Below are positions 53,358-64,000 of a stretch of DNA of 64,000 nucleotides, one piece after another. This stretch comes from Arthrobacter sp. Leaf141. Its GTDB lineage: Bacteria; Actinomycetota; Actinomycetes; Actinomycetales; Micrococcaceae. The translations under genes and the position numbers were made by a program. How positions within the stretch are numbered: position 1 is the first letter of the stretch; every line of letters begins with the position of its first letter. The notes under the pieces are model-generated. The model did no database searches, was not told where the DNA came from, and saw only the letters and a program-made list of their open reading frames with translations. Location: positions 344-64,343 of the forward strand of contig NZ_LMOL01000005.1 in assembly GCF_001424565.1 (NCBI RefSeq). Direction: 5' to 3'.

Positions 53358-55780
53358 CCGGTGCTGCCGTCGGCTGGCGCTGGCCGGTTGTGGTCCTGGC
53401 CCCAACCGGCGGAACCTGCAGGAGCCGGCGGCATCGCTTCGGTTGCGTCCTTCAGGAGCACCCCCAGGAGCGTCACGGCGCCGGCCTTGTCCAAAGGGTT
53501 GTTTTTGTTCCCGCACTTAGGGGACTGGACACAGGAGGGGCAACCGGACTCGCATTCGCAGGCCCGGATGGCGTCGCGGGTGGCCGTCAGCCAGACCTTG
53601 GCCTTGTCGAAGGCGCGTTCGGCGAAACCTGCCCCGCCAGGGTGTCCGTCATAGACGAAGATGGTGGGCACTCCGGTGTCGGCGTGCAGCGCTGTGGAAA
53701 CCCCTCCGATGTCCCACCTGTCACTGGAGGCCACCAGCGGCAGCAAGCCGATGGCCGCATGTTCGGCGGCGTGCAGGGCGCCGGGAAATTCGGCTTCGAC
53801 GAGCCCAGCCCCGGTCAGGGACCGGTTCCCCACCTCGAACCACACCGCCTTGGTAAAAAGATCCCTCGCGCCGAGTTCCAGCGGCTCCTCGCCGAGGACC
53901 TCGTTGGAGATCAAAGCCTTGCGCTGGAAGGAAACCACCTGCGTGGTCACCTTGACCTCGCCGAAATGCACCGAAACGTCGCCCCACGTGGCGGTCCGCT
54001 GGGTCTCGAGGACCTCGATCTGGGTGACATCGCGGGCCGTGGTGTAAAAATCGGGATTGGCCCGGCGCACCATCACGCAGTGGTCGTCCTCGTTGAGGTC
54101 CTCCACCACGTAGCTGTCCCCCTGATGGACGTACACGGCCCCGGTGTGGGCCTGGTAGTGCGTTTGCGGGGAATCCATGGTCCCCAGCAGGGACCCGGTG
54201 TCGGCGTCCACGATGTTGACCGGCCCGCCGCCGTCCGCCCGGAGATTGACCATGGCGGCGGCACTCTGTGAATGCGTCCAGAACCACCCCGCGGGCCGGC
54301 GACGGAGGTATCCCTGCGCCACCAGCTGATCCAGGAGTCCCTCGGCCGAAGGACCAAACAGGGCCAGTTCGCCGGTTCCCAGCGGAAGTTCAGCTGCCGC
54401 GGCGCACAGGTGCGGTCCCAGGACGTAGGGGTTGGATGGGTCAAACACGGTGGCTTCCACGGAAACGTCGAAGATCGCCTCCGGATGGTTCACCAGGAAC
54501 GTATCCAACGGATCGTCGCTGGCCACAAAGGCGGCGATGGCGTCCTGCCCCGCCCGGCCGGCCCGGCCGATCTGCTGGAACAGGGACGCCCGGGTCCCCG
54601 GCCAGCCGGCAACGAGGACGGCGTCGAGCCCGGAAATATCGATGCCCAGTTCCAGCGCCGAGGTGCTGGACACCCCCAGAAGTTCCCCGGAGCGGAGGGC
54701 CCTCTCCACCGCCCGCCGCTCCTCAGGAAGGTACCCCGAGCGGTAGGCTGCCACCCGCTGCGGCAGGCTGGGATCCACCTCGTCCAGAAGGCGCTTGGTG
54801 ATGGCCGAGATGGTCTCCGCCCCGCGCCGCGACTTGATGAACGCGATGGTGCGGATGCGCGCCGACACCAGGTTGGCCAGCAGGTCCGCTGTTTCGGCCA
54901 CAGCGGTGCGCCGCACGTTGGCGCCGTTCTCGCCCCGGGCCTCGGTCAGCGCCGGCTCCCAGAAAGCCACTGTGGTGGCCCCGTGGGGCGAGCAGTCCGT
55001 GGACACGGCCTCCACCGGGGCGCCGATCAACCGGGAGAACGAGGTATCCGGGTCCGAAGCCGTGGCGGAAGCCGCGATGAACACCGGCTCCGGGAAGGAC
55101 GTTCCCGCCCCGTAGTAGGCACAGATCCGCCGCAGCCGCCGCATCAGGTTGGCCACGTGCGAGCCGAACACACCCCGGTAGCTGTGCGCCTCATCAACGA
55201 TCACGTAGCGCAGCCGGCGGAAGAACCCGGCCCACCACGCATGGTTGGGAAGGATCCCGAAGTGCAGCATGTCCGGGTTCGCCAGGATGAAGTTGGCGTG
55301 GTCCCGGATCCAGCGCCGGGATGCCGGGTCGGTGTCGCCGTCGTAGGTTTCCGCGCGGACGGTAGGCAGCTTCAGGGCCCGGATCGCATTAAGCTGGTCG
55401 GCCGCCAGCGCCTTGGTGGGGGAGAGGTAAAGGGTCACGGCGCCGTCGTCGTGGATCCTGCCGGGTTCAGCGAGCACCCGCAGCTCCGAACGGTGGATGG
55501 CGTCCAGGGCAGGCAACTGATACGCCAACGACTTGCCAGACGCCGTTCCGGTGGCCACCACAACATGCCTGCCGGCGTGGGCCACGTCTGCCGCGTGGAC
55601 CTGATGCTTGTAGGGTTCGTGGATCCCCAACGTGCCATAGGCCGCCACAACGTCGGGGTGCACCCATTCCGGCCACGTCGCGTGCACTGCTTCGCGTGCC
55701 GGGATGGTGCGGACATGACGGAGCTGTTCCGGATCCGGGCCGCGGCCCAGCAGGGGAATCAGGGAGTCATGGGGGTTCAC
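53354..55780 (-). CDS. DEAD/H-box helicase with Zn-binding DUF1998 region (MrfA/YprA-like)
   Basis: An 808-residue SF2 helicase. Walker A is TGTASGKS near residue 78, the DEAH box VIVDEAHSYRG, motif III SATASDP and motif VI QQIGRAGRAG. The C-terminal region carries the cysteine cluster CECESGCPSCVQSPKC near 760-775, the Zn site of MrfA. B. subtilis MrfA repairs mitomycin C damage. In actinobacteria this helicase adjoins the Tad cluster (the helicase/secretion neighbourhood), exactly as here in convergent orientation; no functional link is known. GTG start at 55780. Confidence 0.9.
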   Translation of the reverse strand: MNPHDSLIPLLGRGPDPEQLRHVRTIPAREAVHATWPEWVHPDVVAAYGTLGIHEPYKHQVHAADVAHAGRHVVVATGTASGKSLAYQLPALDAIHRSELRVLAEPGRIHDDGAVTLYLSPTKALAADQLNAIRALKLPTVRAETYDGDTDPASRRWIRDHANFILANPDMLHFGILPNHAWWAGFFRRLRYVIVDEAHSYRGVFGSHVANLMRRLRRICAYYGAGTSFPEPVFIAASATASDPDTSFSRLIGAPVEAVSTDCSPHGATTVAFWEPALTEARGENGANVRRTAVAETADLLANLVSARIRTIAFIKSRRGAETISAITKRLLDEVDPSLPQRVAAYRSGYLPEERRAVERALRSGELLGVSSTSALELGIDISGLDAVLVAGWPGTRASLFQQIGRAGRAGQDAIAAFVASDDPLDTFLVNHPEAIFDVSVEATVFDPSNPYVLGPHLCAAAAELPLGTGELALFGPSAEGLLDQLVAQGYLRRRPAGWFWTHSQSAAAMVNLRADGGGPVNIVDADTGSLLGTMDSPQTHYQAHTGAVYVHQGDSYVVEDLNEDDHCVMVRRANPDFYTTARDVTQIEVLETQRTATWGDVSVHFGEVKVTTQVVSFQRKALISNEVLGEEPLELGARDLFTKAVWFEVGNRSLTGAGLVEAEFPGALHAAEHAAIGLLPLVASSDRWDIGGVSTALHADTGVPTIFVYDGHPGGAGFAERAFDKAKVWLTATRDAIRACECESGCPSCVQSPKCGNKNNPLDKAGAVTLLGVLLKDATEAMPPAPAGSAGWGQDHNRPAPADGSTG

Positions 55781-55857
55781 CCCGACATTCTTTCATCCGG
55801 CGGCACCCGGCGACGCCGAATCCGCCCAAGGGGTAACCGGCGGCCGGCGCCCGGCCG

Positions 55858-56550
55858 TCAGCTGAGGGAAAGGTCCCCGCCGTTGTGGTCTGCCGAAAGC
55901 ATCAGAACCCGGGAGACTGCGGTCCAGCCGAGGTGGGAATACAGTTTCTGGCCGTCGCTGGAGGCCAGCAGCAGCCCGTTCAGCACATCATGGCCGAAGG
56001 CCTGCGCCGCGAGGGCCCGCATGATGAAACTGCCCAGGCCGCGGCGCTGGAACGCCGGGTCCGTAACAATCTTGTCGAACACCGCGGTGTTGCCCACCAC
56101 AAACAGCCTGCCGCTGGCGGCGATGGTTTCGCCGGACCGCACTTCGGCGTAGTGCACGCCGTCCGTTTCGGAGGTGGACAGTTCCAGGTCATCGTCAGGC
56201 AGCCACGGATCCTCGGCGTCCTGGGTTTCCATGTCCACAATCATCATGGTCTGCGAATCCGAGGTCACGTTGAGCCTGTGCTGCTGCGCCAGCCGGGCGT
56301 ACCGGGCGGTGTCGTTGGTGAGGATGGTCAGGACCATGGCCGGCGCCACCGCCACCTTGGCTGCCAGTTCGGCAAATTCAGCGTCCGAGGGGTCGGCTGC
56401 AAAGAATTCCCAGTCCCCGCTGCTCTCGGACCGCAAGGCGGCAGGGAACCGGCCCTCGGTGGAGGTGCGGTAGCCGCGGCAACCCGCCCAGCCGGCCACC
56501 CATAGTTCAAGAAGGCCTGTGATGTCTTCAATCGTGGTTTCCGGGCTCAT
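55858..56550 (-). CDS. GNAT family acetyltransferase
   Basis: A 230-residue protein. The C-terminal half has the GNAT acetyl-CoA-binding pattern VTDPAFQRRGLGSFIMRAL near residue 170 and LLASSDGQKLYSHLGW near 200. The N-terminal half (1-110) is a diverged second domain. The substrate is unknown. It is divergent from the TrhO-like gene. Confidence 0.83.
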   Translation of the reverse strand: MSPETTIEDITGLLELWVAGWAGCRGYRTSTEGRFPAALRSESSGDWEFFAADPSDAEFAELAAKVAVAPAMVLTILTNDTARYARLAQQHRLNVTSDSQTMMIVDMETQDAEDPWLPDDDLELSTSETDGVHYAEVRSGETIAASGRLFVVGNTAVFDKIVTDPAFQRRGLGSFIMRALAAQAFGHDVLNGLLLASSDGQKLYSHLGWTAVSRVLMLSADHNGGDLSLS

Positions 56551-56692
56551 GGCATGAGACTATTCCAGCCCGACGGCCAGCAACAGTGGCTGCAACAGTG
56601 CTTATCCAATCGTGATGCGCCAACGCCCCGGCCGCAGGCACCCTGCGGCGGGCGGACGGTGTCCGGGAACCCGAGCCGGTACCCTTAAATAC

Positions 56693-57586
56693 GTGGCTTT
56701 AGACCGAATTGTGCTCTTTTACGGCTTTACCCCCCTCTCAGACCCGGACGCCGTCCGGCTCTGGCAGCGTGCCCTCTGCGAGAAGCTCGGCCTTACGGGC
56801 CGGATCCTGATCTCCCGGGACGGCATCAACGCCACGGTGGGCGGCGAAATCGGCGCGGTAAAGCAGTACGTAAAGACAACCCGCGAATACAAGGGCTTTG
56901 CAGGCATCGACATCAAATGGTCCGACGGCGGCGCAGCGGACTTCCCGCGGCTGAGCGTCAAGGTGCGCGATGAGATTGTCTCCTTCGGCGCGCCCGGGGA
57001 ACTCAAGGTGGACGCGAACGGTGTGGTGGGCGGCGGGAAGCACCTCCAGCCCGAGGAACTGCACGAGCTGGTGGCCAACCGGAAACAGGCCGGCGAGGAC
57101 GTGGTGTTCTTTGACGGCCGGAACGCCTTCGAGGCCCAGATCGGCAAGTTCAAGGACGCGGTGGTGCCCGATGTGGCCACCACGCACGACTTCATCAAGG
57201 AGTTGGAGTCAGGCAAGTACGACGCGCTGAAAGACAAACCCGTGGTCACCTACTGCACCGGCGGCATCCGCTGCGAGGTCCTGTCCAGCCTGATGGTCAA
57301 CCGAGGTTTCAAAGAGGTGTATCAGCTGGACGGCGGGATTGTCAGGTACGGCGAGACCTTCAAGGACCAGGGTCTCTGGGAAGGGTCGCTGTACGTTTTT
57401 GACAAGCGGATGCACCTGGAATTCAGCGAGGACGCAAAAACCATCGGCCAGTGCGTCCGCTGCGCAGCCCCGACCAGCAAATTCGAGAACTGTTCCAACC
57501 CCAGCTGCCGCACCCTGACGCTGTACTGCTCCGAGTGCGCTGCCAGCCCGGAAACCCTGCGCTGCCCGGAAGGCTGCGCCGCCTAA
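56693..57586 (+). CDS. trhO: TrhO-like rhodanese-domain tRNA uridine hydroxylase
   Basis: A 297-residue protein with the full TrhO (YceA) layout: N-terminal acylphosphatase-like domain (1-95, with [11 protein letters not shown]), rhodanese domain (about 110-215) with active-site Cys in [10 protein letters not shown], and a C-terminal Cys-rich part ([19 protein letters not shown]). TrhO hydroxylates uridine 34 of some tRNAs using oxygen. GTG 56693 gives [12 protein letters not shown]. Its stop overlaps the convergent lipoprotein gene by four bases. Confidence 0.9.
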   Translation: MALDRIVLFYGFTPLSDPDAVRLWQRALCEKLGLTGRILISRDGINATVGGEIGAVKQYVKTTREYKGFAGIDIKWSDGGAADFPRLSVKVRDEIVSFGAPGELKVDANGVVGGGKHLQPEELHELVANRKQAGEDVVFFDGRNAFEAQIGKFKDAVVPDVATTHDFIKELESGKYDALKDKPVVTYCTGGIRCEVLSSLMVNRGFKEVYQLDGGIVRYGETFKDQGLWEGSLYVFDKRMHLEFSEDAKTIGQCVRCAAPTSKFENCSNPSCRTLTLYCSECAASPETLRCPEGCAA

Positions 57587-58170
57587 GGGAACCGGCGGAA
57601 CCGGTAAGCGTAGTTGGCTGCGGAGCCGGCCTCCACCGTGACGTGCACTGCCGTGTCCGAGGCAAGGTAGACGATGCTTTCGCGGTTGATGCCGCATCGC
57701 TGGGCCAGGTCCGCGAGGTCCATGGCGTCGGTGCGGAAGGTAAACACAACGCGCCGCAGGCTCCGGCAGGCCAACGCCAGCGCATAGGTGCCGGCCGCCA
57801 GAACCGGAGTGTCCTCCTTGAGGACCTCGCCGGGCGCCAACACGCCGGCACCGGCGTACGCCACCGGCTGGGAAGCATTGGGCAAGGTCCGGGCCACCCA
57901 GTCAGCCAGCCCGTCCGGCGGCACAGGTTCCCGGCGGAGCGGATCGTAGGTGATGTCGGGTTCGGGGGTTGCGGGCGCGGCGGTGGATTGGGGCGCTGAA
58001 CGCGGCAGGCCGTCGTCGTACGAATATTCGCAGCCAGTCAGGGCGACGGAGGACCCAAGCACCAGCAACCCCACTGACGCACGCCCAAAGGTGGCCGTGA
58101 GGGTCCGTGCCTGCGTAGCCCGTGCCCTTTGCAGGCCACGGGGCGCGGAGGATTCCCGCACGGTGGGCAT
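57583..58170 (-). CDS. Lipoprotein of unknown function, paralog of the upstream gene
   Basis: A 195-residue protein with a long basic N-terminus, a hydrophobic core at 32-45 and the lipobox ALTGCEYS, so lipid attachment is expected near Cys 47. The mature C-terminal 90 residues share a spaced pattern with the upstream gene product: [16 protein letters not shown], then Phe-x-Phe, Asp and a second Cys, ending in an AYxF segment. The two conserved Cys may form a disulfide. No known family was recognised. Confidence 0.75.
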   Translation of the reverse strand: MPTVRESSAPRGLQRARATQARTLTATFGRASVGLLVLGSSVALTGCEYSYDDGLPRSAPQSTAAPATPEPDITYDPLRREPVPPDGLADWVARTLPNASQPVAYAGAGVLAPGEVLKEDTPVLAAGTYALALACRSLRRVVFTFRTDAMDLADLAQRCGINRESIVYLASDTAVHVTVEAGSAANYAYRFRRFP

Positions 58171-58217
58171 ACGTCGACTGTATGCCTGCGGTGGCGGCCG
58201 GGCCAGTGCTGCAGGCC

Positions 58218-58724
58218 TTATTGCGTGGGCGTCACCTGGTACGCAAAGATCAGCGGCGCGTCGACGCTGGACGCGCTGATGTCCAGGGTCCCGGCCGACG
58301 GGACCGTGAAGCGTGTGGTCTCGAGGCTGCCGTTGCAGGCCGCACCTGCGTCCACTATTTCAACCCCGTCAACGGACACGGCGAAGAACGCTTTTCCGCC
58401 GCCTTCGCAGGTCACGGACAGGGTGTACCGACCCGCCGGAACATCCGCCGCTTCCTGGCTGATCCGGTCCCGGTTGAGGATTTTCCCTTCATCCTGGAGG
58501 AGGGTGCCTGGGTCGGTGGGCAGGGCCGTGGCCCGCCACTGTGGGACGTCTGCATTTTCCACGGACAGCCCGGTCGAGCATCCCGACAGTGCCGCTGCCA
58601 TGACCAACGCCCCCAGTGCGGCCCAGGCGGCGGGCCTGCGGGCCGGCGGGCGCAGGGGCCCGTACAGGCCGGAGGGCCCGGCAGGACGGCGCGCACGCAG
58701 GAGGGCAGGGAGGCAGGAAGGCAT
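58218..58724 (-). CDS. Lipoprotein of unknown function, paralog of the downstream gene
   Basis: A 168-residue protein with a basic N-terminus, hydrophobic segment 32-46 and lipobox ALSGCSTG near Cys 49. The mature part has DVPAGRYTLSVTCEGGGKAF, a second Cys in DAGAACNG and the ending FAYQVTPT, matching the pattern of the neighbouring lipoprotein. It reads as a beta-sandwich-like extracellular domain. The two genes are 47 bases apart and in the same direction, most simply a tandem duplication. Function unknown. Confidence 0.75.
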   Translation of the reverse strand: MPSCLPALLRARRPAGPSGLYGPLRPPARRPAAWAALGALVMAAALSGCSTGLSVENADVPQWRATALPTDPGTLLQDEGKILNRDRISQEAADVPAGRYTLSVTCEGGGKAFFAVSVDGVEIVDAGAACNGSLETTRFTVPSAGTLDISASSVDAPLIFAYQVTPTQ

Positions 58725-58798
58725 GCTTCCACGCTACCGCCTGCGCAGGGTGGCATGGCACCTCGGGAGCCGGCGGAGGACCGGACTAAACTTGGCCG

Positions 58799-60448
58799 GT
58801 GCCTAAATCCCCATTCGAGTTCACCGCCGGCAACACCCCCGATGCCCCGCGAAGCGACCGGCCGCACCTGCTGCAGGCCCTGGCCGCGGACCTGCGCCGC
58901 GCCGGTTACACGCTGGACGGCGTGGCGCAGCTGCTGGGCCCGTCAGCCTCCGCTGCCCTGAACCGGGACCAGATCATCCCGGCCCAGCTCGCCACGGATG
59001 CCGCCGCCAGCCGTGACAGCGGCACCGGGCCGCTGGCCGCCGTCGTCCGTCTTTGGCTCCTCGCCGAACCGCAGGAACGGGTGGCGCTCGACGCCGCGCT
59101 GCCGGGCCTGGGTGCGGACGGCCTGGTGGAGCTGGGACTCGTTGAGCCCGTCCCCGGCACCGCGCGGTTCGCAGCGCGCGCCGACCTGCGCCCCTACGGC
59201 TGGGATGTCAACACGGACGGCAGCGGCGGCGCCGAACTCTGGGTGGCCAGCGACCTCGCCGCCCACCAGCAGGAAGGCGTGCTGCGGCACGACCACGTGC
59301 TGGGCATCGGGCAGGCCTCCACCACCCTGGTCCAAACCACCGTGCGCCGCCACACGGAACGGGCCCTGGACCTGGGCACGGGCTGCGGCATCCAGGCGTT
59401 CCATCTCCTGCATCACTGCGAACACGTCACCGCCACGGACATCTCCGAACGGGCCCTGGCTTTTGCCCGCTTCAATATCCTGCTCAACGCCGAGGCCCTG
59501 TCCGTGGACCCGGACCGGCTGGCGGACCGGGTGAGCCTTCGCCTGGGATCACTGCTGGAGCCCGTGGCCGGTGAGGAATTCGACCTGGTGGTTTCCAACC
59601 CGCCGTTCGTGATCACCCCGCGCCGGTCAGGCGAGGACGCCGCCGGCCAGTTCACCTACCGGGACGGCGGCCTCCCCGGTGACGACATCGTGGCCTCCCT
59701 CGTGGCAGGGCTTCCCGGCCTGCTGTCCCCGGGCGGGACGGCGCAGCTGCTGGGCAACTGGGAAGTGGAGGCCGGCACTGAATGGCACCACCGGCCCCGG
59801 GCCTGGGTCAGCCCCGGCACCGACGCCTGGTTCATCCAGCGCGAGCAGGTCAGCCCCGAACAATACGCCGAAACCTGGCTGCAGGACGCCTCCGAGTCCC
59901 GGAACCGGGACCACTACCGGGAGGCCTACGGGGCCTACCTCGCGGACTTCGCAAGCCGGAACGTGGCAGGGATCGGGTTCGGCATGGTCTGGCTCCGCCG
60001 GCCCGCGGCCCCCGGCCAGGCCACCATCAGCCGGTTCGAGGAAATCACCTACCCCATCGAGCAACCCATCGGCCCGCATCTGGGCGCCGCCGTGGAGCGC
60101 AACGACGACGTGGCAGCGGACAGCATCGAAGCGGCGCACCTCATCGTGGCCGAGGACGTCACGGAGGAACGGCACCAGCGTCCCGGTGCCGAGCACCCGG
60201 GCGTGATCCTGCTCCGGCAGGGCGCCGGCCTGCGCCGGACCAACCTGTTGAGCACCGCACTGGCGGGGTTTGTGTCCGCCTGCGACGGCGACCTGACCGC
60301 CGGCCAGATCGCCGGTGCGCTGGAGGCCCTGCTGGGCGGAAGCCTGGCCGGGGAGGACGGATTCGATGCCCTGTCCTTCCGGCAGGAACTGCTCGCCGAA
60401 GTGGAAAACCTGGTCCGCGACGGCTTCCTCCTTCGGGCGGCCGGCTGA
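58799..60448 (+). CDS. Class I SAM-dependent methyltransferase with NPPF motif
   Basis: A 549-residue protein. Residues 1-175 are a helical domain often seen in this actinobacterial family. The methyltransferase domain (about 180-340) has ALDLGTGCGIQAFHLL near 189 and VVSNPPFVITP near 262; NPPF marks enzymes acting on planar amino groups of nucleic acid or protein, as in RlmG or HemK. The last 200 residues are an extra domain. The substrate is unknown. GTG start at 58799. It precedes topA on the same strand. Confidence 0.85.
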   Translation: MPKSPFEFTAGNTPDAPRSDRPHLLQALAADLRRAGYTLDGVAQLLGPSASAALNRDQIIPAQLATDAAASRDSGTGPLAAVVRLWLLAEPQERVALDAALPGLGADGLVELGLVEPVPGTARFAARADLRPYGWDVNTDGSGGAELWVASDLAAHQQEGVLRHDHVLGIGQASTTLVQTTVRRHTERALDLGTGCGIQAFHLLHHCEHVTATDISERALAFARFNILLNAEALSVDPDRLADRVSLRLGSLLEPVAGEEFDLVVSNPPFVITPRRSGEDAAGQFTYRDGGLPGDDIVASLVAGLPGLLSPGGTAQLLGNWEVEAGTEWHHRPRAWVSPGTDAWFIQREQVSPEQYAETWLQDASESRNRDHYREAYGAYLADFASRNVAGIGFGMVWLRRPAAPGQATISRFEEITYPIEQPIGPHLGAAVERNDDVAADSIEAAHLIVAEDVTEERHQRPGAEHPGVILLRQGAGLRRTNLLSTALAGFVSACDGDLTAGQIAGALEALLGGSLAGEDGFDALSFRQELLAEVENLVRDGFLLRAAG

Positions 60449-60571
60449 CCCGTTCCGGCCGCTTCGCGGAGGCCGGTGTTTTCCACAGGAATGCGCACAT
60501 TGGCCCAAAATATGGTGAACTAGGCCAATATGGGCTCATCTGCCCCAGCAACCTTTTTCTGTAGGAGCATC

Positions 60572-63301
<2,730 letters not shown>

Positions 63302-63308
63302 GCCGTGT

Positions 63309-63336
63309 CCCGGACCGGGGATCAGCCCGGTCCGGG
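63309..63336 (+). terminator. GC-rich hairpin after topA
   Basis: Perfect 11-base arms CCCGGACCGGG / CCCGGTCCGGG with a 6-base loop lie 8 bases after the topA stop. No T tract follows, so it may terminate weakly or protect the mRNA end. Confidence 0.6.
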
Positions 63337-63415
63337 CGCGGATTGTCTCCGGTCCGGGCTGCCCGGCCGGCAGGCAGGAATTGCGGTGCTGCGAGCAACG
63401 TGATCGGGTAGGGGG

Positions 63416-63868
63416 ATGAGTGAACAGCCTGCAATGACCGACCCCACGCCCCTGAACGACCTCGAGGAGAAGCTCGCCCAGGGCGGCCAGCCCGAGGCCA
63501 GCCCCGTGGACGTCATCCTGTCGTTCCTGAACAGCGAGGTCTACATCCTCAGCCCCGATGGTGTGGAAGGCCTGGACGCACAGGTGGAGCCGCTGGTCCT
63601 TGGCAACGCCGACGGGGATCCCGTCCTGGCTGTGTTCTCCCACCCCAGCCGGGTGGACGGACAGTTCCTGGAAGCGGCCCCGAACGTGCTGGGCACGCAG
63701 GGCGCCGCCATCATCGCCAACATCGGTGAGGAGCTGGGCATGGTCATCAACCCCGGCGCCGCCTACGGTTTCGAAATTAATCCCGAGGGCGTGGCCAACA
63801 TCAAACGCGACTTCAAGCGCGCCGACGAGCTCGCTGATGACGCCGCCGCGGATCCGGCCGGAGCCTGA
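63416..63868 (+). CDS. SseB-like family protein
   Basis: A 150-residue acidic protein. The core DVILSFLNSEVYILSP followed by PLVLGNADGDPVLAVFSHPSR and GEELGMVINPGAAYGFEINP matches the SseB-like N-terminal domain found in many actinobacterial hypotheticals. Function is unknown. It lies between topA and a Ppx/GppA gene on the same strand. ATG 63416 follows GTAGGGGG. Confidence 0.8.
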   Translation: MSEQPAMTDPTPLNDLEEKLAQGGQPEASPVDVILSFLNSEVYILSPDGVEGLDAQVEPLVLGNADGDPVLAVFSHPSRVDGQFLEAAPNVLGTQGAAIIANIGEELGMVINPGAAYGFEINPEGVANIKRDFKRADELADDAAADPAGA

Positions 63869-63953
63869 GCCAAAACGTGTGACGCAGGACTTGTGACGCC
63901 GGGGTGCGTGCCGGGATGCCGGCGCGGTTGCCCGCAGGGGGAATAATGGCAGG

Positions 63954-64000
63954 ATGCGGCTAGGCGTCCTTGATATTGGATCAAACACTGTCCACCTCCT
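63954..64000 (+). CDS. Ppx/GppA phosphatase, N-terminus only (cut by window edge)
   Basis: From ATG 63954 the frame reads MRLGVLDIGSNTVHLL to the right edge, the diagnostic start of the exopolyphosphatase/guanosine pentaphosphatase family (first phosphate-binding loop DIGSNT). Fifteen full codons are visible, so Ppx cannot be separated from GppA. Confidence 0.85.
   Translation, partial: MRLGVLDIGSNTVHL

Overview
The window looks like chromosomal DNA of a high-GC actinobacterium of the Micrococcaceae, most likely Arthrobacter or Pseudarthrobacter. The reasons are the strong GC bias at third codon positions, the gene content (GlxR-type Crp regulator, actinobacterial MarP and AceE, the helicase/secretion-neighbourhood Tad cluster, the short PolA-like polymerase) and the many GTG/TTG starts with 4-base overlaps. 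No insertion sequence, integrase, phage gene or CRISPR array was seen, so this is essentially a core/accessory metabolic segment.

Layout. 1-79: start of aceE, cut by the left edge. 393-3515: NCS1 permease, Asp/Glu-racemase-family enzyme and SDR oxidoreductase (hydantoin/allantoin-like uptake operon). 3583-9711: Pr6Pr membrane protein, SCP2-like protein, asparaginase, membrane-anchored sulfite-oxidase-like enzyme, then purD-purC. 9722-11363: an HTH-TPR regulator divergent from a small secreted peptide whose sequence carries the same octapeptide twice. 11554-18952: tRNA-Pro(CGG), a heterodimeric ABC exporter, a metallophosphoesterase and a class A PBP. 18990-23380: DUF4177, RidA, Nudix, GlxR-like regulator, MarP protease, AroQ. 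23552-30404: alpha-galactosidase with a sugar ABC importer and divergent LacI regulator. 30565-35882: small Pro-rich secreted protein, two-component system, SLC13-type transporter and glycerate kinase. 35856-39977: DeoR regulator and a second sugar ABC importer. 40184-45565: acetyl-CoA synthetase, a large Ala/Pro-rich membrane protein, endonuclease III, CoA pyrophosphatase. 45601-55780: DUF1508 protein, PolA-like polymerase, the Tad/Flp pilus cluster and an MrfA-type helicase. 55858-64000: GNAT, TrhO-like rhodanese, two paralogous lipoproteins, methyltransferase, topA, SseB-like protein and the first codons of a Ppx/GppA phosphatase.

The most interesting candidate is at 9722-11363. It has the gene arrangement of an RRNPP-type peptide quorum-sensing module (cytoplasmic HTH-TPR receptor plus exported pro-peptide), which as far as I know is not established for this group. 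The two IGNWPDPA copies differ at the DNA level only by synonymous changes, and the shared intergenic region holds inverted repeats and helically phased GACAGT hexamers. Other regulatory signals are legible: a perfect CRP/GlxR-type box before the second sugar importer, LacI-type operators flanking the alpha-galactoside promoter region, and three 11-bp direct repeats before the two-component operon. Three intergenic elements with large inverted repeats (15507-15579, 20634-20710, 23465-23521) and a 26-bp tandem repeat (53254-53357) are not explained by the genes.
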